From SAR324 cluster bacterium (lineage in GTDB: Bacteria > SAR324 > XYD2-FULL-50-16): a DNA stretch of 64,000 bases. Location of the stretch: contig JANQGX010000020.1 of NCBI GenBank assembly GCA_028282885.1, positions 184,377 through 248,376 on the forward strand, read 5' to 3'. Positions 7,970-17,042 of the stretch are shown here, piece after piece (the first letter of the stretch is position 1; every line of letters begins with the position of its first letter). The notes beneath the pieces are model-generated. The model was not told the origin of the DNA. It ran no database searches and worked only from the letters and a program-made list of their open reading frames with translations. A program made the position numbers and the translations under genes.

Positions 7970-9865
7970 ATGGTCAGAATCAAACTAAAAACCAAGTTAA
8001 TGTTGAGCGCTTCGACGATCCTCATCGTCTCCATGTCGCTCTCCATCATCGTGGTTTCCATTGTTCTCAATCGCCAGAATCGTGAAAAGGCGGAGGAGAT
8101 CCTTAATGAGTCTTCCTTTCTGATTGCCGACTCCATCCAGAAAAAAAGAAATGTTTTGCTCTCCACCAGCCGACAGATAGCCGAGACCAAGGCAATTTTC
8201 GGGATGATGATTTTCCTGGTTCGCAACAAGCCTCATTTCGATATCCTGCTGATGAAGCAGATGTACAGGTATCTTTCCGAGGCGGTATTCAATATTTGTC
8301 GGACAGCAGATATCGGTGAAACAATCATCTACGGTATGGACGGACGACCCATCTCCTTTGTCGGAATCGAACACGGTATTGCTGAATTGGGCTATATCCA
8401 TTCCCTTTCCAATCTCATCGGTGAAAATGCCATGGTGGTCAGCGGGATGGATCTGGCCGATAGCTTTTGGAGACCTATGGAGTTCCTCCCAAAAGAAACG
8501 CTGGAGACACAAACCTTTATCCCGGAAGCCGAAGAAATCAGACTTGAGGTGATCGATGATGCCCTGGTACTGGTCACCCTGATTCCCATTCGGGGGGAGA
8601 CATTTGATTTCAGCAGGAAAACCATGGTTACCGAGCAACTGGGATTTCTTAAATCCATCCAGAAAATAGATCGCCAGCTCTTTGCTGAAATAGAAGATTT
8701 GACAGGAGTGGAGACCCGTCTCATTATAAATCCCGGCAGGGTTAACGATCTGATCGAGGCTTATAATTTTACCAGTACCCATGAGTACACATACAACCCC
8801 AAGGCACTCACCGCCAATCACCTGTTTAAAATTGACGAAGGAAGATTCAACCGGGAGAACTATCACAAGGGGGTGTTTCCTATATTCTTCCGGGAGCAAC
8901 CCCTGGCTTTGATTGAGTACGCATTTTCCAAGAAAGCCGAAAATGAACGCACCCGGGAAACCATCAGGTTAATGGGTATGGTGTTCATTCTCTGTATTCT
9001 GTTGGTTCTGCCAGTCAGTATTTATTACGCTAATACCATCGCAAAACCGATCACCAGGGTGGTTAGCGGTCTGAAAAGCATTGCTGCGGGAAAGATCCTC
9101 CGCCTCAATTTCGACACCAAGTCGAAGGACGAAGTTGGCGAGCTGGTGGAGGGATTTAATGTGTTTTCCGAGAAGATCCTTGCCGCCCAGTCTCAACTCA
9201 GAAAGCTATCCAGTAACATCGTTAAAAACCAGGAGATGGAAAGAGCTGCCATCGCCAGGGAGTTGCATGATGAGCTGGGTCAGGTCCTGACTGCGCTGCG
9301 CATGAGTGCCGTCTGGATCAGCAACCATATGCAAAATGAAGATCCGGAAACGGCCGATCAGGCGGCGAATATGAGACGCCTGATCGATCGCAGTATTGAT
9401 GAGGTCAGGCACATCGCCTTAAGATTGCGTCCCAGGATTCTCGATGATCTGGGGCTTTTCGCCGCCATCGAGTGGTTTGTGGCCGATTTTGAAAAACGTA
9501 CCCGGATAGTCTGCAGCTTCCAGGGGAAAAATCTTGATGATATCGATAACAGCATCGCCATCACTCTCTATCGGATCATCCAGGAGGCGCTAACGAACGT
9601 GAGTCGACACTCCGGCGCTGATCATTCCCGGGTTGTGGCCCGATGTTTTAATAATAAGGTGTTCCTTGAAATCTCGGACAATGGGAAAGGGTATGACAAA
9701 AGGATTCTTCTCGATTCCAAGGGTTTGGGTATACCCGGGATTCGCGAAAGAATCATACTCCTCAACGGAACCATGGAAATAACCACCAGACCGGGCGAAG
9801 GAACCGTTTTGTCCTGTACGATACCTCTCAACGAAAACCCTGATGTGATTATTGAATATGATTAA
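7970..9865 (+). CDS. Sensor histidine kinase (HAMP, HisKA_3, HATPase_c)
   Basis: A membrane kinase of the NarX/DegS type, about 631 residues from ATG 7970; an upstream start at 7907 would add a hydrophilic tail before the first membrane helix. Order: TM1 about 11-33; a 300-residue periplasmic sensor region; TM2 about 334-354; HAMP about 356-409; HisKA_3 with the phospho-acceptor His433 in ARELHDELGQ; HATPase_c about 524-624 with RIIQEALTNVSRH, ISDNGKGYD and GLGIPGIRER. Eight bases overlap the response regulator gene, so the pair is translationally coupled. The large periplasmic domain suggests an extracellular ligand, possibly that of the ABC importer downstream. Confidence 0.92.
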   Translation: MVRIKLKTKLMLSASTILIVSMSLSIIVVSIVLNRQNREKAEEILNESSFLIADSIQKKRNVLLSTSRQIAETKAIFGMMIFLVRNKPHFDILLMKQMYRYLSEAVFNICRTADIGETIIYGMDGRPISFVGIEHGIAELGYIHSLSNLIGENAMVVSGMDLADSFWRPMEFLPKETLETQTFIPEAEEIRLEVIDDALVLVTLIPIRGETFDFSRKTMVTEQLGFLKSIQKIDRQLFAEIEDLTGVETRLIINPGRVNDLIEAYNFTSTHEYTYNPKALTANHLFKIDEGRFNRENYHKGVFPIFFREQPLALIEYAFSKKAENERTRETIRLMGMVFILCILLVLPVSIYYANTIAKPITRVVSGLKSIAAGKILRLNFDTKSKDEVGELVEGFNVFSEKILAAQSQLRKLSSNIVKNQEMERAAIARELHDELGQVLTALRMSAVWISNHMQNEDPETADQAANMRRLIDRSIDEVRHIALRLRPRILDDLGLFAAIEWFVADFEKRTRIVCSFQGKNLDDIDNSIAITLYRIIQEALTNVSRHSGADHSRVVARCFNNKVFLEISDNGKGYDKRILLDSKGLGIPGIRERIILLNGTMEITTRPGEGTVLSCTIPLNENPDVIIEYD

Positions 9866-10496
9866 CGTTTTAATTGCAGACGACCACAGTATCGTCCGTG
9901 AAGGACTTCGCCGCATTATTGACGATTCAACGGAGATGAAGGTTGTCTCTGAAGCTGCCGACGGGCGTGAAGCTATCGATATTGCATGTCGGACCTCTCC
10001 CGATGTGGCGGTGATCGATCTTTCCATGCCGGGGATTGACGGGCTGGAGGTGATTGAACAGCTATTGTCTTATCTGCCGGGACTTCCCATACTGGTCCTC
10101 ACCATGCACGAAGAGGATCAGTACATCATCAGGAGCATCGCCGCCGGAGCACAGGGTTATTTGACCAAACGGTCGGCGCCCGAACTGCTGGTGAAGGCCA
10201 TTCAAACTGTCCACGCCGGAAAGCGATTTCTGGATGATCGGGCCACCGAAGCCCTGGCGACCCATATCTCCAGGGGGAAGAACCTTTCCTCTCCATTGGA
10301 TGCCCTGACCAATCGTGAGATCCAGGTTTTGAAATGTCTGGCCGAAGGGCAGACCAACCGAGAAATCGCTGACAGCTACAATATCAGCATTAAAACTGTA
10401 GACACCCATCGACAGAGACTTTTAAGCAAATTGAACCTGAGAAACAACGCAGAACTTTCCAGATTTGCCGTTCAAAACAAACTGGTGGATCTTTGA
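9858..10496 (+). CDS. NarL/FixJ family response regulator (LuxR-type HTH)
   Basis: A 212-residue protein. The receiver domain has the acidic pocket Asp8-Asp9, the phospho-acceptor Asp54 (AVIDLSMPG) and the Lys of the YLTK motif. The C-terminal LuxR helix-turn-helix reads LTNREIQVLKCLAEGQTNRE and onward. ATG 9858 overlaps the end of the kinase gene by 8 bases. Its partner is the HisKA_3 kinase just upstream. Likely targets include the sulfatase-kinase group and the ABC importer 218 bp downstream, but no binding site was recognised. Confidence 0.93.
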   Translation: MINVLIADDHSIVREGLRRIIDDSTEMKVVSEAADGREAIDIACRTSPDVAVIDLSMPGIDGLEVIEQLLSYLPGLPILVLTMHEEDQYIIRSIAAGAQGYLTKRSAPELLVKAIQTVHAGKRFLDDRATEALATHISRGKNLSSPLDALTNREIQVLKCLAEGQTNREIADSYNISIKTVDTHRQRLLSKLNLRNNAELSRFAVQNKLVDL

Positions 10497-10714
10497 ATCT
10501 GCGGTCGCCCGAGGATGGCAACCTTTGTCCTGTATTGAAGTTGGATTTGTTATCGATCAAGCAAGAGAAAACCTGAAGACGGATAAGGATGTAAGAAAAT
10601 TTCTTACACGCAAATCAGAAATAGTCCAATTGACCGTAACCCTGCAAATGATTAGAAAAATCTAGATTTTTAAAACTGACAAGTTCTATTCACACTTATT
10701 TGGAGGGTTAGAAG

Positions 10715-11701
10715 ATGAAAAAAGCTTTAAAACTGGCTGTTGTCGCCTGTCTGACAGCGACACTTTCGATTGTTGCAGGAACCGGTGTTTTCGCTGCCAA
10801 GAAGACCAAGATCGGAATCACGGCCATTGTTTCAGCACCACCGCTTGATGAGGCAAAAAGGGGATTTTTCGACGGAATCGAAAAACTGGGATTTAATCGG
10901 GGGAATACCACTTTCTATCATAGTGTGGCAGAAGGTGACATGAGTCTTTGCGCCTCAATTGCCCAGAGTTTTGTACAGCGCGATGTGGATATCATCATTG
11001 CAGTCACCACACCCAGTGCCCAGGCCGCTGTAGCCGCTGCCAAGGGAACAGATATCCCGGTTGTTTTCATGGCCGTAACCGCGCCGGTTAAAGCGGGCCT
11101 GGTCAAATCCTGGGAAAATCCGGGACTGAACGTTACCGGTGTCAGCGATAGAATGGATGTCCCGGCCCAGGCCGCCCTCATAAAAGAGTTCCTCCCAGGT
11201 GCCAAGAAGATTGGTACCATCTACAACTCCGGTGAAGTTAATTCCCTGGTTCAGGTTAAGGAACTCAAAGCCGCTTCCAAAAAACTTGGTTTTGAAATCA
11301 TCGAAGCCAATGTTTCAGCAACTCCCGAGCTGATCCCTGCTGCCAAATCCCTCGTAGGCAGGGCTGATGCCGTTTTCCTTCCCACTGATAACATCATCGG
11401 AGCCGGACTTGAGGCAGTCTCCAAGGTTTGTGAAGATAACGATCTCCCCCTCTTCGGTGCGGATGTCAACCAGGTTCCCCGTGGAGAAATCGCGGCCCTG
11501 GGAATTCGCTACTATGAACATGGCATGCTGGCCGCGAAAATGGCCGCTTCAATCCTGAAAGGAGAGAAGAAAGCCTCACAGATCCCTGTATCCGGAAGCG
11601 AAATGGATCTGCTCTGGGTGTATCCCGCTGCTGCGGAACGCATGGGTGTTACCGTTCCACAGCATATTCTGGATAAAGCCGACAAGATCATCGAGGATTG
11701 A
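10715..11701 (+). CDS. ABC transporter substrate-binding protein (PF04392 type, TrpX-like)
   Basis: A 328-residue periplasmic protein with a Sec signal peptide at residues 1-27 (positively charged start, hydrophobic core, cut near VFA-AKK). The mature part has the pattern KTKIGITAIVSAPPLDEAKR, then ATTPSAQAAVAAAK, typical of the ABC_sub_bind family that serves tryptophan-type (TrpXYZ) and related importers. A strong GGAGG lies ahead of ATG 10715. The permease and ATPase follow in the same direction. The ligand is probably an aromatic or other amino acid, which is inference from the family. Confidence 0.85.
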   Translation: MKKALKLAVVACLTATLSIVAGTGVFAAKKTKIGITAIVSAPPLDEAKRGFFDGIEKLGFNRGNTTFYHSVAEGDMSLCASIAQSFVQRDVDIIIAVTTPSAQAAVAAAKGTDIPVVFMAVTAPVKAGLVKSWENPGLNVTGVSDRMDVPAQAALIKEFLPGAKKIGTIYNSGEVNSLVQVKELKAASKKLGFEIIEANVSATPELIPAAKSLVGRADAVFLPTDNIIGAGLEAVSKVCEDNDLPLFGADVNQVPRGEIAALGIRYYEHGMLAAKMAASILKGEKKASQIPVSGSEMDLLWVYPAAAERMGVTVPQHILDKADKIIED

Positions 11702-11716
11702 TTTTCTCAACCGGTT

Positions 11717-11749
11717 TTCGGGCTGGGTGAAAGACTTAACCTGCCCGAA
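11717..11749 (+). terminator. Hairpin downstream of the binding-protein gene, possible partial terminator
   Basis: TTCGGGC and GCCCGAA form a perfect 7-bp stem with a 19-nt loop, 15 bp after the binding-protein stop. No long T run follows, so it may act as an mRNA-stabilising hairpin or leaky terminator. That is often seen after binding-protein genes, which need higher expression than the membrane parts. The rest of the 287-bp gap to the permease shows nothing clear. Confidence 0.4.
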
Positions 11750-11988
11750 TCTATTCCTTTCATTGCATCAGCCAAAGAGTTCAGGGATGTAAAAGGGGTT
11801 CATGCGTTTCCACATCAAAACCGCACACTATGACTGGCTGAACCCCTGTATCATAATATGCTGCTTTAAGAGGTAAACCTGCATCTTTGGCCGGTGCAGC
11901 AGCTATGCATAAACTGTTAAACAGATCTGCTCAGAACCGGTTCGAATCGTTCCATTAACCGGTTTTGAGATCCGTTTTGGGGGACAAA

Positions 11989-12897
11989 TTGGACATTTTA
12001 TTGAATATACTGTCGGTATCCTGCTATGAAGGACTCGCGTACGGGTTACTGACCATTGGCTTTTTTTTAACCTTTCGGGTTCTTGATTTTCCGGATCTTA
12101 CCATGGAGGGAAGTTTCCCCATGGGAGGCGCTACCGCGGCTGCATTGATTGTTTACGCCGAGTGGAATCCTTTTCTTGCCACCCTGGGGGCTGTGATCAT
12201 CGGGGTTCTGGCAGGACTCATCACCGGGTTTATCAACACCAAACTAAAAGTAACCGCCCTCTTGTCGGGTATCCTCATGATGGTCGGTTTGTATTCCGTT
12301 AACCTTCGGATAATGAGCGGTTCCAATATTCCCCTGCTGAGGCACGACACGGTATTCGATCTGGCAGGTCAGGTTCTCGGTCTTGGTAAAATGGGGTTGG
12401 CTATCGCGGTAGCCGGTGCATTTGCCCTGCTGGCCTTTTTGCTGTTGACCTGGTTTCTGCATACCGAGATAGGATTGGCGCTTCGGGCTTCAGGTGACAA
12501 CGAACAAATGGTGCGAGGCGTCGGGGCGGATACCGATAAAAACATCCTTATCGGTTGTGCCATCGCCAACGGTATGATCGCACTCACGGGTTCTCTGGTG
12601 GCACAATATCAGGGATTCACGGATGTCAGTATGGGCATCGGGATCATTGTTACCGCCCTGGCGTCTGCCATTATCGGAACTGCTTTGTTCAGGCCGAATC
12701 GGGTGATAACCATGCTGTTGGCCTGTTTTGGCGGCAGTTTCATCTACAGGATGATAATCACGGTTGCCCTGAGACTGGGGATGTCCCCCGGAGATCTTCG
12801 CCTGATTACCTCTGTAATGGTATTGATTGCTCTCACGATTCCTTTAATCCAGAAGCTGACCCGTGGTGAGTGGGTTCCGCCGGCACCAAGACTATAG
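11989..12897 (+). CDS. ABC transporter permease (BPD_transp_2, TrpY-like)
   Basis: An inner-membrane permease of about 302 residues and eight to nine membrane segments. The start is probably TTG at 11989, because GGGGGA lies 4 bases upstream; the frame is open further 5' but without a ribosome-binding site. The segments FRVLDFPDLTMEGSFPMG and RASGDNEQMVRGVGAD are typical of the branched-chain/ribose-type permeases that partner PF04392 binding proteins. Eight bases separate its stop from the ATPase start, so the two are co-translated. Confidence 0.85.
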   Translation: MDILLNILSVSCYEGLAYGLLTIGFFLTFRVLDFPDLTMEGSFPMGGATAAALIVYAEWNPFLATLGAVIIGVLAGLITGFINTKLKVTALLSGILMMVGLYSVNLRIMSGSNIPLLRHDTVFDLAGQVLGLGKMGLAIAVAGAFALLAFLLLTWFLHTEIGLALRASGDNEQMVRGVGADTDKNILIGCAIANGMIALTGSLVAQYQGFTDVSMGIGIIVTALASAIIGTALFRPNRVITMLLACFGGSFIYRMIITVALRLGMSPGDLRLITSVMVLIALTIPLIQKLTRGEWVPPAPRL

Positions 12898-12905
12898 GAG
12901 GGGAT

Positions 12906-13733
12906 ATGTCAAATGTTAATAGTCAGCCGGTGCTTAAACTGGACGGGGTTCGTAAGACGTTTTCACCGGGAACAGTAGACGAGGTTGTAGCTATCGATGG
13001 GGTGAATCAGGAGGTAAAAGCAGGGGATTTCGTCACCATCATCGGCAGCAACGGTGCCGGAAAATCCACCCTGCTCAACCTCATTGCAGGGATGTTTCCG
13101 CCGGAAAAAGGTGGAAAAATTCATATCAATGGTCAGGATGTCACCAATCTCAAAGAGTATAAACATGCGGCCTATACGGGAAGGGTCTGGCAGGACCCGT
13201 CGGTTGGTACCGCCAAGATTCTGACCATAGAAGAGAATCTCTCCCTCGCTTTCTCCAGGGGGAAGAGGAGAAAGCTCATTCATGCTATCAACAGGAATCG
13301 AAGATCCCTCTTTAAAGAGGCTTTAAAGCCTTTGGGCCTGGGACTTGAAGACAGGCTCACCTGCCCCGTGGGAACCCTCTCGGGCGGACAAAGACAGGCA
13401 TTGTCGCTGGTAATGGCAACTATCAGCCAACCCGCTCTGCTTTTACTGGATGAGCACATTGCGGCCCTGGATCCAACAACGGCCAAAACCGTAATGAAGC
13501 TGACCTCCGAAATTGTCAATCGGGAAAAAATCACAACCCTTATGGTGACCCACGATATGGATATTGCTCTTGAGGTTGGAAATCGCCTCATTATGATGCA
13601 CAAGGGAAAGGTGATCCTGGATCTGAACCGGAAGGCCAAGTCCGCTCTCACCATATCCGATTTGATTTCGGCTTTTGAAAAAGCCTCAGGCGATAAATTT
13701 GCCGATGACAAAGTGTTGCTGAAAGCGGATTAA
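12906..13733 (+). CDS. ABC transporter ATP-binding protein (TrpZ-like)
   Basis: A 275-residue ATPase with Walker A GSNGAGKST at residues 47-55, signature LSGGQRQ, Walker B LLLLDEHIAALD and the H-loop THDMD. AGGAGGGG precedes ATG 12906, so I chose it over an upstream ATG at 12870 that lies inside the permease gene. It powers the import of the ligand held by the upstream binding protein. The Walker B region carries HIAALD instead of PTAALD, as is usual for this subfamily. Confidence 0.9.
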   Translation: MSNVNSQPVLKLDGVRKTFSPGTVDEVVAIDGVNQEVKAGDFVTIIGSNGAGKSTLLNLIAGMFPPEKGGKIHINGQDVTNLKEYKHAAYTGRVWQDPSVGTAKILTIEENLSLAFSRGKRRKLIHAINRNRRSLFKEALKPLGLGLEDRLTCPVGTLSGGQRQALSLVMATISQPALLLLDEHIAALDPTTAKTVMKLTSEIVNREKITTLMVTHDMDIALEVGNRLIMMHKGKVILDLNRKAKSALTISDLISAFEKASGDKFADDKVLLKAD

Positions 13734-14185
13734 CCCCCTTTAAGGGTCAAATCTTCCTCAACCCGGAATCGATCAGGCAAGGTAAGATGGGATTTGGCCT
13801 TTTCAATAAAAAGAAGCAAATCGGATAAAGGCTGAAACGACACCATTAGCTGGTTCACACTTAATTTGAAAATGTGGCTTGAAAATGGATGAGTTATATT
13901 ATAAATTATATATTATAATATTTATGAAAGCAATCCCGTCTCTTCCGTCAGGAATCGGTCATCAACCCGATCTCATAAACAGATCTTAATGAGATGTGTT
14001 GGCGATAGACGTATAATCAGGCAATCGCCACTCTTTTTCCGGAATCAACGGTCCTTGGATTAGCGGGGTTTTTATGGACAGCAGTGGATTGTCCGGTGAA
14101 AATGGAATCAATGGGAGACCACCACTTTGGCGTCATAAAGCAAATATTCCAGGGAAACAAGAACCGGACAGGTTAGGAGTTACTT
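13734..14185. other. Intergenic region with terminator candidate (14000-14036)
   Basis: A very AT-rich stretch (about 13890-13925) lies in the middle of this 452-bp gap. TGGCGAT (14000-14006) and ATCGCCA (14024-14030) form a 7-bp stem, followed by CTCTTTTT, which could end the ABC operon message. A perfect TATAAT is present at 14012-14017 within the loop, but I see no matching -35 box. No small gene recognised. Confidence 0.4.
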
Positions 14186-15220
14186 ATGACATTGAAGAAG
14201 AGAATTGGTGAACTTGAGGCAATCATTGATGGTGTCAGCCGCCTTCGGCTCGGACATTTGCCAACACCTTTGGAGCCTTTGTCGAGGTTTAGTGAATGGT
14301 TGCAAGGTCCTTCCGTTTATGTGAAACGTGACGATGCGACCGGATTTGGCCAGGGTGGCAACAAAATTCGTGCCCTCGAGTTCATATTACCTGAAGTAAT
14401 CTCTTCCGGAGCTGATCTTCTGCTTACCTCAGGTGTAATCCAGTCCAACTCGGTCAGGCAGGTGGCCGCTGCGGCAGCCAAGATTGGTTTGGCTTGTCAT
14501 TATGCGATGATTGCGGATCGTGTCGAGATGATGGATTCAGATTACGGAAGTACCGGTAATATCTTCCTCAACAACCTTTACGGAGCAACTTGCGAGCCGG
14601 TCAGCATCAAGGATAACAATAGCAGAGTTTTGGAAAAGATGGCCGATCGATTCCGTACCAAAGGCAAGAAACCATATATTGTTCCTTATGGTTGTGCCAA
14701 TCTGCTGGGTTCCATCGGTTATCTCAATGCAGCCCTGGAAATTGCGCAACAAATCGCTTCCCGGGAGATCGAGATAACCCATCTGGTCCATGCCAGCGGT
14801 ACCGGAGGCACCCAGGCGGGTTTGATTGTCGGCTTTGCGTATCTGGGATTACCGATCAAAGTGATTGGTATCGATATTGATGCGGACGCCGAAGGAGTCA
14901 GGAGCCGGGTCACGGGTATTCTCAGAATTCTTGCCGAATTCATCGGGCTGGAATCGGATCCGCTATTGGATAGGATAATTATCGAGCCGGGTTACTCAGC
15001 GGGAGCGTACGGCCGGGCTGATAAAGCAACCGTCGAGGCAATAACGTTTTCTTCAAAACTGGAGGCACTGACAGTCGATCCGGTATACTCAGGTAAAGCT
15101 CTGGCCGGCGTAATCGGACTTTCCCGAAGTGGGTATTTCAATACGCACGACGGGATCATCTTTTTACATACAGGGGGTACGCCAGCCATCTATGCGTATC
15201 GATCACTTTTTGACACCTGA
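14186..15220 (+). CDS. PLP-dependent D-cysteine desulfhydrase/ACC deaminase family enzyme
   Basis: A 344-residue enzyme of the tryptophan synthase beta superfamily (fold type II). Seen: KRDDATGFGQGGNKIRALEF, with the PLP lysine in the GGNK motif; the substrate loop TSGVIQSNSVRQVAAAAAK; and the phosphate-binding glycine turn SGTGGTQAG. Length and motifs match D-cysteine desulfhydrases and 1-aminocyclopropane-1-carboxylate deaminases, which release ammonia and a keto acid or pyruvate. TAGGAG precedes the start. Its place after an amino-acid-type ABC importer and before a GntR regulator suggests catabolism of an imported, perhaps D- or unusual, amino acid. The choice of substrate is open. Confidence 0.82.
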   Translation: MTLKKRIGELEAIIDGVSRLRLGHLPTPLEPLSRFSEWLQGPSVYVKRDDATGFGQGGNKIRALEFILPEVISSGADLLLTSGVIQSNSVRQVAAAAAKIGLACHYAMIADRVEMMDSDYGSTGNIFLNNLYGATCEPVSIKDNNSRVLEKMADRFRTKGKKPYIVPYGCANLLGSIGYLNAALEIAQQIASREIEITHLVHASGTGGTQAGLIVGFAYLGLPIKVIGIDIDADAEGVRSRVTGILRILAEFIGLESDPLLDRIIIEPGYSAGAYGRADKATVEAITFSSKLEALTVDPVYSGKALAGVIGLSRSGYFNTHDGIIFLHTGGTPAIYAYRSLFDT

Positions 15221-15451
15221 CACTCTTTCTCAAATCATTCAAGGAGACAAAGAAAGGAAGTTTCCGTTAACAGGGGCTGTGTACCAAATATTTTCCAACA
15301 GTCAGTTTCAAATGGATTGACGATATCCTACCTCAAGCCGGCTCGGTTAACTAATGATCTGTCTGTTTGAGACAGCTCGCTGATACCCTTAGCTTCCTTC
15401 CCTACTGCAATGAGGTGAATCAGTGATGATAAAACCAATATTGATCATTGC

Positions 15452-15484
15452 CAAATGTCAATATTTCAACTACGTCCCCTATTT
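15452..15484 (-). repeat. Solo half of a dispersed hairpin repeat
   Basis: These 33 bases are the exact reverse complement of 39415-39447, the left arm of the full hairpin element inside the LysR remnant. A related arm is present at 55527-55560. Here the partner arm is missing, so this is a half element. Confidence 0.85.
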
Positions 15485-15510
15485 TTTCTTCGACAACCGG
15501 AGTCAAGTGT

Positions 15511-15524
15511 TTAATCCGGATTAA
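15511..15524. promoter_or_regulatory. Palindrome TTAATCCGGATTAA, GntR operator candidate
   Basis: A perfect 14-bp palindrome 21 bp before the GntR start codon. FCD-type GntR proteins bind short AT-rich palindromes and often repress themselves, so autoregulation is likely. This is inference from position and symmetry. Confidence 0.5.
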
Positions 15525-15545
15525 TCCCGATAATGGGGAGAGTTA

Positions 15546-16196
15546 ATGATGAGTAGGCCTGTTTCAGCATCGGAATTTGTGGTCACGCATATTCGGCAAT
15601 CCATTCTCAAAAATGAGCTTAAGCCCGGATCGCAAATAAAACAGCATGCGTTGGCTGCGGAGCTTGGGGTGAGTCATGTTCCCTTGAGGGAGGCCATCAA
15701 AAAACTGGAAGCCGAGGGTTTTCTGACCCTGCATCCCAGGAGGGGAGCTTTTGTCAGGCCATTAACCATCGATGATGTTGAGGAAGTTTTTGACCTGCGG
15801 ATTATCTTGGAGACTGATGCCTTGAGACGCTCCATTCCGGAGTTGAATGCGGAACAATTGGAATCCGCCCAGGAAATCTGTAGTGAGGCGGATGAGGTGA
15901 AGGATACGATTCGTTACGGTGGCTTAAACGATCAGTTCCACAGTGCTCTCTATATCGGAGCTGCGCGGCCCCTTCAACAGGATATGATTCTGTCATTATG
16001 GCGAAACGCCGCCCGCTACTCCTCCTTGCTTCGTTTAGTGGGAGAACACTTCGAACAATCGCAGGTGGAACACTGGGAAATGACTAAGGCTGCGTCCGAT
16101 AACAACGTGGAAAAAGCCTGCGAAATTCTGCAACACCATCTCACTTCAGCAGTCAATGCGATTGTCTCCATCATGCGCAAGGAGAAGTTCGAATAA
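15546..16196 (+). CDS. GntR family regulator, FCD domain
   Basis: A 216-residue regulator. The winged helix at about residues 9-75 includes LKPGSQIKQHALAAELGVSH and the wing LHPRRGAFVRPL. The FCD ligand domain follows (DVEEVFDLRIILETDALR; conserved NDQFHSALY). GGGGAG precedes ATG 15546. FCD regulators usually sense carboxylic acids or amino acids, and this one probably controls the neighbouring PLP enzyme or itself. A decayed copy of its C-terminal part lies 220 bp downstream. Confidence 0.9.
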   Translation: MMSRPVSASEFVVTHIRQSILKNELKPGSQIKQHALAAELGVSHVPLREAIKKLEAEGFLTLHPRRGAFVRPLTIDDVEEVFDLRIILETDALRRSIPELNAEQLESAQEICSEADEVKDTIRYGGLNDQFHSALYIGAARPLQQDMILSLWRNAARYSSLLRLVGEHFEQSQVEHWEMTKAASDNNVEKACEILQHHLTSAVNAIVSIMRKEKFE

Positions 16197-16414
16197 GGCT
16201 CCTTCGACAGTTGAACTGCCGTTTGCATATGTTGGGGATCAGGTATGCGTCTTTGCGTTTTTGTATTCCCAGGTTAGGAAGTCCGACCGAAGAAGCTCCG
16301 GTCATCGAGAGTTTACAGTTTGTGTGATATAAAGCGAACCGGGACATAATCACGTAAAGGGGGCATATAAGAGAAATACTGGAAAATAGTCATGATCGGA
16401 TGGAAATACAAAAG

Positions 16415-16636
16415 CAGGATAGTGTCATGTCATTATGACGAAATGTCGTCTGCTACTTTTCCCTGCTTCGGTTATGTCAGGGAGTACCTTAAACAGTCAA
16501 AGGTTGAGCACTGGGAAATGATTAAAGTGTTTTCTAAAAAAAAGTGGCAAAAGTCAGTGAGATTCTACAATACCACCTCAGATCGGCTGTTCAGGCAATT
16601 GTTGTTATCATGCACCGGAAAGGATTCGAATGACGA
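16415..16636 (+). pseudogene. Decayed duplicate of the GntR C-terminal end
   Basis: The DNA runs parallel to the last 210 bp of the intact GntR gene (about 15982-16195). For example, SKVEHWEMIKVFSKK in this copy matches SQVEHWEMTKAASDN in the parent, and both end near KEKFE/KDSNDD. The N-terminal DNA-binding half is absent and substitutions plus small shifts are frequent. It is a remnant of a tandem duplication or of a related gene lost by deletion. It should not be annotated as a coding gene. Confidence 0.7.
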
Positions 16637-16689
16637 TTTTTTGGTTAACCCTGCATGGATCGAGAGGTGATTTCAGTTAGTGCCAGGTA

Positions 16690-17040
16690 GGCAGCGTTGT
16701 ACATGTTCATAAATCCGGTTTTTGCCGATCAAGCCCGATGGCTTCCTTCTCAATACGGGCCAAGACACCTTCTTTCCGGAAAGCCTCAAGTTTCTTGTTG
16801 ATCTTAGGGATCAATTCAGCAAACTTGGATTTCTTCGAAAAAGCCGTATACAGCTTTTGTGCGGCTATTGGGGGCAGATGAGTTCAACGTCTTGCTGAAT
16901 CCCCGCTTCTCTTGATACAGCCAGAACCCCATCTCTTGTGGCAACAACTTAATCGGCTCTTACTCCCAGTAGTCTGTGAATGATATGCTCAATCTTGGCA
17001 ACTCGATTAACGGTCAGTCTGCTGACAAATTGATCAAACT
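16690..17040 (-). pseudogene. Decayed family-3 solute-binding protein (polar amino acid ABC type)
   Basis: Reading the minus strand from about 17040 down gives FDQFVSRLTVNRVAKIEHII, then a stop, then VVATRDGVLAVSREAGIQ, another stop and a frameshift, then AFSKKSKFAELIPKINKKLE and a final stop near 16708. The last segment is the usual C-terminus of bacterial extracellular solute-binding protein family 3. At least two stops and one frameshift break it, and the N-terminal half is missing. Its broken 5' end abuts the truncated TonB receptor at about 17040. Confidence 0.75.
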
Positions 17041-17042
17041 CT

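Larger units (their letters stand above)
15221..15545. other. Intergenic region upstream of the GntR gene
   Basis: Holds a single arm of a dispersed palindromic repeat (15452-15484) and a palindrome that may be the GntR operator (15511-15524); both are listed on their own. I see no gene. Confidence 0.6.

Noticed and set aside
8316..8899. Overlapping frames on both strands within the histidine kinase gene
   Set aside because: Shadows of the kinase gene, which has clear domains.
11881..11960. tRNA-like T-arm GGTTCGAATC near 11939
   Set aside because: No cloverleaf can be drawn around it: no acceptor or anticodon stem.
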